Assembly (NCBI GenBank): GCA_021029095.1
Contig: JAJOHG010000018.1
Location: 62,001-126,000 of the forward strand
Direction: 5' to 3'
DNA from: Phellopilus nigrolimitatus
Taxonomy: Eukaryota > Basidiomycota > Agaricomycetes > Hymenochaetales > Hymenochaetaceae
DNA: 64,000 nt
In this document: positions 56,815-64,000 of the stretch, piece after piece
How positions within the stretch are numbered: position 1 is the stretch's first letter
Layout: each line of letters begins with the position of its first letter
Notes under the pieces: generated by a model
Told to the model about the DNA's origin: nothing
Database searches by the model: none
The model's input: only the letters and a program-made list of their open reading frames with translations
Program-made: the position numbers and the translations under genes

Positions 56815-57110
56815 CAAGGTAACCTTAAGGCAAGGTTTACCTTACCTTAAGCGCTAACCAAATCGAGCACCTTGAGGTACCCTGTGGTCGCCTTAAGGTC
56901 ACCTTAAGGTGAAGTACCGTTGTCACGATCTCAGCCAGAAAGAAATCAGCAATCATTTATGTACTGAAACTTAGTGTAAACCAGTACCGTCGGGTACACG
57001 GTGATCTTTCTGTGACGCTTCGTGACTAGAATCCTTCATTATGACAAATGATTTCCTAACGTGGTAACCACCTTAAGGTACCTCAAGGCGAGGTGATCGA
57101 GGTGCTGACT
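56815..57110. repeat. Clustered CCTTAAGG palindromes
   Basis: Variants of ACCTTAAGGT and CCTTAAGGC occur at about 56829, 56850, 56893, 56904 and 57071, with GAGGTACC and CAAGGCGAGGT between. The central 56930-57050 lacks them, so they could mark the two ends of a short element. Confidence 0.7.
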
Positions 57111-57807
57111 AATCAAGATGGAGGTCACGACCTTGCCTCCGTCAACTTTTGAGGGTTGGAAGTGATGCCATTGGTGGACGCCGATTCTATTCAAGCGGAG
57201 CTCGAAACGCGGCCTGGGACACGATAAATAGAGCGCAGGCCCGCCCTCCTGCTCGTTAGTTCCTTGCTCTCCTACCTCCACTATCTCCAGCCAAAGCATG
57301 CACTACCTCCTTCTTCCCTCTCCGTCTTACCTCTGTCGATGACTTGAAGCCCCCTCGTAAGCATATTACTTCGTTTCAAGCTTGTGCCACCCGACTCACG
57401 AGAGCGCGTTGTAGAGTCCATGCCACCCGAGACTAGCATGGGAATCACCAAATACCTCCTCTGAGGGTACCCCTCACTCACTCCCATCCACGCTCGCTAT
57501 GTCTATGTCCAATGCTGTCACTCCATTGTGAGCTTCTCGACTGTGCCGCTCGATTCTGACATTAATCCATTCCACGGGGAATAATCAGGCAAAGCGACGG
57601 CGGCTTCTTGCCACTCTTGGTGCCACCCTGGCACGAGCAGCGCCGGGGGATAGTAGTGCACAAATATTGGTGAGATCTGGTTGATATCCACAAACGCGCT
57701 CAAAATTGAGACTGGCGGTTGTAGATTTTCCTTCGGAGTTTCCGTGACTTCTCAAGTCCTGTCGCATCGTGCACAGGCGCGTGTCAATAGAAATGAAACA
57801 GGACCGT
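57111..57807. other. No gene recognised
   Basis: Short minus-strand open stretches (57039-57299, 57281-57487) show no known domain and no splice support. Confidence 0.4.
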
Positions 57808-58170
57808 TAGCTCTCCTTCCATAATGTGGCAGTCCGATGGAGTCGTCCGTCCAGTAAAACCTGCGACGGGCTGACAGTCCGGGCTGCTGGCAAAAGCCGC
57901 GGAAGTGCACCTAGTTTGTCCATGTCGGTTCGGGGCCAGTTCTCCTTCCATAATGTGGCAACTCGATGGAGTCGTCCGTCCAGTTGCGGCGGGCTGACAG
58001 TCCGGGTTGCTGGCAAAAGCCGCGGAAGTGTATCTAGCCTCTCGACGTCGTTTTGGAGCCAGCGCGCGGCTTCCATAATGTGGTTAGGTCGATGGAGTCA
58101 GATCTCGTCCAGCATCGGCTGCGACGAGCTGGCAGTCCGGCCTGCTGGCAAATAGCCGCGGAAGCCAGCG
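57808..58170 (+). repeat. Three tandem units of the dispersed ~125-bp repeat
   Basis: Units begin CTTCCATAATGTGG near 57815, 57945 and 58070. Each contains GCAGTCCGG or GACAGTCCGG, GCTGGCAAA and GCCGCGGAAG. A fourth related copy sits in the KDZ intron at 35432-35550. Confidence 0.85.
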
Positions 58171-59860
58171 CTGTCGGTGGTGCGATGCCTCAGCTGCTGT
58201 CCAGCTTTGTGCTGACGACGGGCGCGCGTTCGTGCCACCGAGGTTACACAAGGAAACCCTAAGTCTCCTTCTATGAAGCAGCTACTCTTGTCCTTCTCTT
58301 TCCGCTACCAGTGAGTTTCGTTTTGCATTCTGCCAACCTGCCAATCTTGTTAATTACTAGCGTAGTTCGCGGACTCAATGACGTTCGCTCTCGTGACTCT
58401 AATTTATGGGGGGTTAGCGAGAATAATCGTCGCGCTCCAGCTATATTACATGTACTGTCTAAAATGCGGCAACGACCCATCCTGTGCTTTCAGCTTTATA
58501 TCTCAATGAATATTTGACAGAAATACTTCATTATTGTACCATTGTACAGAGAATTGTCTTGGCTCTTTGAGTATATAATTTTCGTGATTTTATAAAATGT
58601 GTTTCGTACAAAAGAAATTTATTTCTGTGGCGAGTCAGAAACCGACAAATAAACAGCAACAACTCGCCCTGCCCCGACTTTGTTAGAGGATTTAAACACA
58701 AAAGCACTTTGGATTTCAGATTTTTCGAGGACAGATATAAAGGATAATGGACAGGCATCTTATATCTGCAAAAATAAATCCGAAGATTGTGACTGAAAGT
58801 GATAGAACAAACAATATTTATGGAGGCTTAGACGACTCTGTTTGTCATTGTTTGTCAGAGCTGTCTTTTTACCCTGCTCTCGAGGGCATTGAACAGAGAT
58901 GGCTTCATATCTCAGCAACGGGTACCTCTAATGTTCTAAAACTTTGCACAACAAGTCTTGAGATGTTTCTGAGTGTGAATGTAAGATTTGGCTGAAATTG
59001 GATTTGTCAAAGGCCCCCAGTAAAACTAGTTCAACAAGGTTGACACAAACATTGGTGGCTGCATATATGCAGGTTGTTGAGCTGGGAATGTCAATTTAAA
59101 ATACAATAAAATTCACAGAGCATGTATAATATACCATGAGATCATGTGCAAAGTTTAAAGATGCAAGTCCCACACAGTCATGTTCGGTGCTTGTAACTCA
59201 ATTCTCTGTGAAGATAGTAGAAATCCTCAATTGATCTTCAATGAAGACACAGCCAAGAGCTCAAAAAATGTCTATGAGCTGCCAAAATTTATTTTTGAGA
59301 GTAATAGCATATCATAACGTGCCATGTAAAGTTTCAGGGAAAGATATGAGCTCTTTGTTGAGTCCGGGACAAGTCTTTCCGATCAATCCTCAGATGCAGT
59401 TTCCAATTTGAGAAAAAGCACCACAATCTCGATGTATTTTGACATTTTTAAAACATACACGAAGCCAGTTGGCTTGAAATTTTGTTTGTAGTCTGCCACT
59501 ATGTATATCAGAGTGTGCGCAAATTTATTTGAGAAACTGTGCTGTTGTGATTGGTCTGTGCACGACGTGAGTCGTTGCTGTACGTGGGTCGTTGCCGCTT
59601 TTGTGACAGTATCCATGGAAACAATTATTTCGCGACAAATGATGTGACTTTCAGTGGAGTTGTTATGGACATCTAGGAGTTACATAGTATTAGGAAACAG
59701 CAGAACCCAAGAATAAACTACAGTTTGAGACAAAGTATTGAAACACTAGTCCACAAATAAACATAGGTCCAAAGAACACAGTAAAGAGAGGAAAGATCGT
59801 AAAGAGAGCAACGGAGAGATGACACGCAACAAGGAAACAGACCGCTCACAGTCTTCGAGG
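58171..59860. other. AT-rich gene-less DNA
   Basis: About 1.7 kb has only short open stretches and no recognised domain or repeat. Confidence 0.5.
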
Positions 59861-62447
59861 TCAGGGCCGGTCATCCGGGGTTCCGGACGGAGGTGTGAAC
59901 GGCTCAATCAGGTACCCGGACTGAGCTAACGGGATAGGATTGGAGTTCCTTCCTAACAGCGACATCCTTGTCTCCTCCTGCGAGCTTACGCTTGAGCTCG
60001 CGCCCCTTTTACGCATGACGTTCTCCGACAACCTCTTTTCGTTCATCTCTGTGTCCGATGGGTCGGAGTCGCCTCTGCTGAACTCGAAGCCAGGGCGGTC
60101 GGCCGCAACGATGGCGCCGGAGCGGCGGTCGAGGCTAAAGAGCAGCGGTGAGAGTTTCGATGCGATACCAACGTCCGTATCGTATGGGACAAGGAACATG
60201 CCAAAGCCCGAGTGCGAGGTGAGCGCAACGGCACTGGCAATGGACCCAGGCGGCGAAGCAAGGAAGACGCCCTTGCGCACGTGCCTGTGCGCGATCCCGA
60301 CGAAGAGCATTAGACTGCCGATGACGATCAGTACGATGGCGAGCGCATGGCCTGCAAGAGGTCTGTTCGATGACACTTTTAGTATAACGAGATGGTTTGT
60401 TTTATGAAATTGGCTCACTCAATGACTAGTCGAGGCTTCAATGAGACCGTGAGAGCTAGGAATGTCTCTTCTGTCGGTAGGAAGTAAGTGTTCTTAGCAA
60501 CAAGAGCCAAGTGCTGCGTCTATCAGTCGCGAGTCAGAGCTGCACAGTTCAAGGGGAAAAAAAGAATCTCGAGAGCTACGAACATAGATTCGTGACGTTG
60601 TCTCAACGAAGCCGTCAAGCGAGTCGAAGGCACTAGACGAGATGGAAGTGTTCGTCGTCACAGACCGCATGATGGCACCAGGAACGCCGGTGTTCGTCGC
60701 ATTGGCCCGCGCAGCCGTGAACTGGTCCGGGCTCGCGTCAAACACAACGCTGTGGATTGCGTTGAGCCCGCGAATAATCAGTCGAGGCGGGAAAACCTGC
60801 TTACCCGTTGAAAGGGATGCCGTTCTGTGGGCTGCCTGTGATGTTGTTGCCCTGGCCACTGACCGGGCTGAGGATTGCCACGTTTCCCAGCGAGCCATCT
60901 GACAACGATGCGTTCGCGGCGACATTAAACACTTCGAGCGTTGGCGTGCAAAACACACCCGCCGCCTGTGGGTTCCCCGCCCCATTCCCCACTGCACCGG
61001 CGTCCGTGTGGAAGAACCAGAAGAACACGGGAAGGAACGTCCTGTTCCCGCCTGCGTGGGCCCCACAGTTGTCTACGCCAGACACGCCGTACTGCTGATT
61101 CGCATTCGTGGGGTTGAACGTAACGTTGACGGGGCAGCCGGCGTTCGACGTCGAGGAAATAACGTATTGCGGAGCGCCCGTGGCAAGGTTGAGGACTGTG
61201 GGCGCGCTGCACGTTGCGTTCGTACGGATGCCCGTCGTGTTTACGGAGATCGTCCCATTGAGATAGTCTCCGGTTGGGAACTGCAATCCGTTGGCGTTAT
61301 TATATCTCCGCGCGGAGGGGAAAAGAACAGCTCGCACTTTAAAATCAGCCGTAGTCCAATTATTGTGAATAAACGGGGGATCCAGCAGACCATCGCTAAC
61401 GGCTGCAAGCACATACTGTTCAATTTTACCACATCAGAAATCTAATTATACGTGCTTGAAAAAGGCACTTACTCCGGCGGCGGCGAGGAAAGCGGTTAAT
61501 TGGAAGCGGTCCGGATCTAGTCCAAGAGTCCTGATGCTCTGTGCCGTCGACCCAGAGGGCTCGGGCAGTTGCTGGATGTCGAAGATGGCCCCAGCAAGAG
61601 GCTGGAGAATGAGAGTTGAGAGACTGGCTAGCGCAGATATAAAAACTAGCCAGTGTCGTTTCGTGAACGCCATCCACACACAGTAAATAGTGCTTGAGCG
61701 AGGTTAGACACAAAGAAAATGAGTCGACAGAACATATCCTCACTTGACGGAGACCTGTTAAAAATAAGAACTCAGCGGAGCACATGGACGTGTTGAGAAA
61801 GTGAAAGACGAACGTAGTCAAGAAGCAATGAGTTCTCCGCAGATGCATCTCCTCGGGAAAGATTTATGTATGGCTATCACGACAGAGTATGAGAAGAGAG
61901 CACCCGTAATGCATAACGCAACGCACCTGATATCTCTTTATCAGCCAGTTCTTCGCATCCCAGAGCAGCACAAGCGGTGCCACGAATAATATCGGGAAAA
62001 AAGACTGTAACAGCACTATATTAATTTTTTGTTTCCGTTAAGCAAACAATACTACGCACTGTCAAAAACTGCTGCGACAAGAACCCGAAGACGTTCTTCT
62101 CCTTAACACTGAAACCTGCGGGGGTTGAAGTGGTTTTCCCGAAGTCGAAAGGATTTCAAGTACTCACCATGGTTTTTATTTGAGATACCCAGCGCCACTT
62201 CCAATGCAATCCCCAGCATAATCATGAACGCCGACGCAGGAACGACAACCCATAACCGCATCTGTGGCGGCTCCTACAAGCAGGTCTGACCGTCAGCGTC
62301 TGCTGCAACCCTAGCACAAACCATACCCACATATGACTTTGGTCGCTCATGCTGCTTGAGCGTCGGAATGAGGTGCGTCGACTCTCTGAAGTTCTTCGTC
62401 GACGCCGTCAACGGCGGCGAGAGAGGGCCATTGTCATTGTCGCGCAT
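59861..62447 (-). CDS. DUF3433 multi-pass membrane protein
   Basis: Minus strand; ATG at 62447 (MRDNDNGPLSPPLTASTKNF), stop at 59861. Many introns of about 35-70 bp are needed. Segments in order: EPPQMRLWVVVPASAFMIML (first membrane helix, 62270); GFSVKEKNVFGFLSQQFL; SFFPILFVAPLVLLWDAKNW (second helix, about 62020); SAENSLLLDYV; WMAFTKRHWLVFISALASLS with LILQPLAGAIFDIQ (third, 61675-61590), the signature stretch of DUF3433 proteins; a luminal region rich in N-glycosylation sites (NGTISVNTT, 61270 down to 60590); FLPTEETFLALTV (60470); GHALAIVLIVIGSLMLFVG (60355), a last helix; and a cytosolic tail. The reading looks intact, so this is likely a host gene. Its biochemical role is unknown. Some exon borders (near 61750 and 60590-60530) are uncertain. 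Confidence 0.75.
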
Positions 62448-63669
62448 GGCTAGATTGTAGGGGTGGGTATCAGGGTAGTTGACGTTGCTGGCTGAGCGTC
62501 TCGCCGCACCGTGCTATGTATACATATACAGCGTGTTTGGATACCGAGATGGCCGATCAATTCTGCTGGTGATGAGTGGCAGTGCTCGACGTAACGAGTA
62601 CATACAGAAGGCGGTTGAAAGCTGCTTGGAAAATTCAAAAAGTGAATCTTAGCTGAGGAATAGAAATTATAGATATTGCAGCTGGCGCTCTTGCCTTGAC
62701 TGTCCAGGCTGAAATTCAGATTTTACGACTTTTTCACCTGAGCTCAAATCGGAGGTAAGGGGATGATGCTTGATGGAACTTTGCCAAGCTGTACATGTAC
62801 GGCGGCTGATGGTGCAATATAGTATTGACGCAGACTATATATACAAGGACAGGCTCGTGCTTTATATTACAGCGGGCTCTTCTGACTCTCTGACTCCTCT
62901 GAGGCATTCAAGCACAAGCAACAACCCAATCCCGGTGATCACTTGCAAATATAGGCAATTCGGCTCTCCTTGCTTGACTGTGCTAAAAATTCGAAGTTGC
63001 AAATAAATCTCAGTCGCGGCCAAACGGCATGCGTATCCTAGAAAAGAATGGTTTCCCAAGGTTTCTGGGGCTTTTGGAATATCTTGTACACTGGTCTGTG
63101 CTATTAGTTGAGACTCTGGGCAGTGGAACCCGGTGCGCCTTATTCCGAAAAATAACATTCGTGAGTTATTTCTCGCTGATACGATACAAACACCCTTGCG
63201 GTTGGAGTAGAAGACTGACGGCTTCGATTTATTTGATGAAACGGTATGCTGCTCGACGGAAATTCACTTTTTCTTTTTCGGCAGATGACGACATATTGAA
63301 ACGAGGCCTTCCAACGCATTCGCGGAGGTCGAGACGCGAAATTGCATCAGCGAGGCAATTTAGCGAAACGAAAGATTCAAGGAGATCGTCATCCGTATGT
63401 TGTCCGCGCATATGTATATCGCGAACCTGACATTGTGGTTTGCCATATTCTCGTCGATGATCATGAGAGAACGTTCAACTGTTGTAGAAGCAAAAAAGAA
63501 AAAAGAAAAAGTGTCTTTACTAACCATTACATCATTAGGGATTGAATTACATAATGTGCCTATCTTCCAAAGGGCGCGTGCCAGTTTTTCCGGATTATAT
63601 GGGCATATCTCCCATGGACAGCAGCTGCTCTTCCTTCTGCAGTCGCCCGCAGAGTCTTCTTCCTTAGAC
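62448..63669. other. Intergenic stretch without recognised gene
   Basis: Divergent upstream region of the DUF3433 and EamA genes. Short open stretches (63029-63430) show no domain. Confidence 0.5.
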
Positions 63670-64000
63670 ATGACACTTTCTGGACGCTACCAACCGCTGA
63701 GTACGGATGCTCCGGAGGCCTTAGAGATCGGTAAAATATATATCTTCGTCTCTAGACATACAACTGATATCTGATTTCGATCGCAATCTCAAGACGGCAT
63801 CAACGCCTCTTATACCAGCTCATCGCAGTCCTCGAATGTGTTTTGGCCTATCACGAATCTTACGAATGGCATCTCCCAAAAATGTATTTCTCTCGGAAAG
63901 ACGAATGTAGGATTACTCCTGGTCGCAGCCTCGCAGGCGTTCTTCGCGCTCATGAACGTCGCGGTGAAGAAATTGAATACGTTGGACCCACCTGTACCGA
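63670..64000 (+). CDS. EamA-type (drug/metabolite transporter) membrane protein, 5' part
   Basis: ATG at 63670 (MTLSGRYQPLSTDAPEALEI). A 63-bp intron (63731-63793, GTAAAA...CAAG) joins in frame to exon 2, which runs off the window. After a polar N-terminus of about 50 residues comes VGLLLVAASQAFFALMNVAV then KKLNTLDPPVP. This is the first membrane helix of EamA/DUF6 (SLC35G-like) transporters, where FFALMNV.VK is characteristic. Substrate unknown. The start is chosen because the frame upstream of exon 2 is closed by a stop and the splice restores the frame exactly. Confidence 0.72.

Overview
The window looks like a transposon-rich, gene-poor stretch of a mushroom-forming basidiomycete (Agaricomycete) genome. 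Evidence: two KDZ transposase genes of the basidiomycete CxC1/CxC2 types, short 45-65 bp GT..AG introns in nearly every gene, a DUF3433 membrane protein, and a Ty3 element with a GC-rich, CG-dinucleotide-rich coding style. No tRNA, rRNA or CRISPR feature was seen.

Layout. 1-10033: two copies of a hAT-like non-autonomous element (8-bp target duplication visible for the second) carry fragments of coatomer beta' and glycyl-tRNA synthetase genes. They flank a broken eIF4G gene. 10597-27360: a very large, recent Ty3/gypsy retrotransposon with apparently identical LTRs and a target duplication has split a minus-strand gene (halves at 10449-10590 and 27367-28297). It encodes gag-protease, then RT-RNase H-integrase in the -1 frame behind a GGGTTTT slippery heptamer placed three codons before the gag stop. 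An antisense multi-exon gene with a Zn2Cys6-type cysteine pattern follows, then a third sense ORF with gag-like features just before the polypurine tract. The antisense gene is itself interrupted by a second hAT-like element (19268-24354, duplication GGTCGAAG) loaded with RPL7, RPS26 and RPL4 pseudogene pieces. 28.9-29.6 kb: a small viroplasmin/RNase H1 N-terminal-domain gene. 31.8-42.3 kb: two apparently intact KDZ transposase genes separated by an RPL4 pseudogene and low-complexity DNA. 42.3-43.4 kb: tandem and palindromic repeats. 43.6-56.8 kb: three copies of a P-loop NTPase family gene, one plus and two tandem minus, each broken differently, around an unrecognised coiled-coil gene (47.5-48.9 kb). 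56.8-59.8 kb: repeats and gene-less DNA. 59.9-62.4 kb: a DUF3433 membrane protein gene. 63.7 kb to the edge: the start of an EamA-type transporter gene.

How it fits together. The window records layers of insertion: gene, then Ty3, then hAT. The only likely ordinary host genes are the DUF3433 gene, the EamA gene and perhaps the coiled-coil and viroplasmin genes. Most captured or broken gene pieces (eIF4G, GlyRS, RPL7, RPS26, RPL4 twice) come from the translation apparatus. All identities rest on reading translated sequence and remembered family motifs; no database search was possible.
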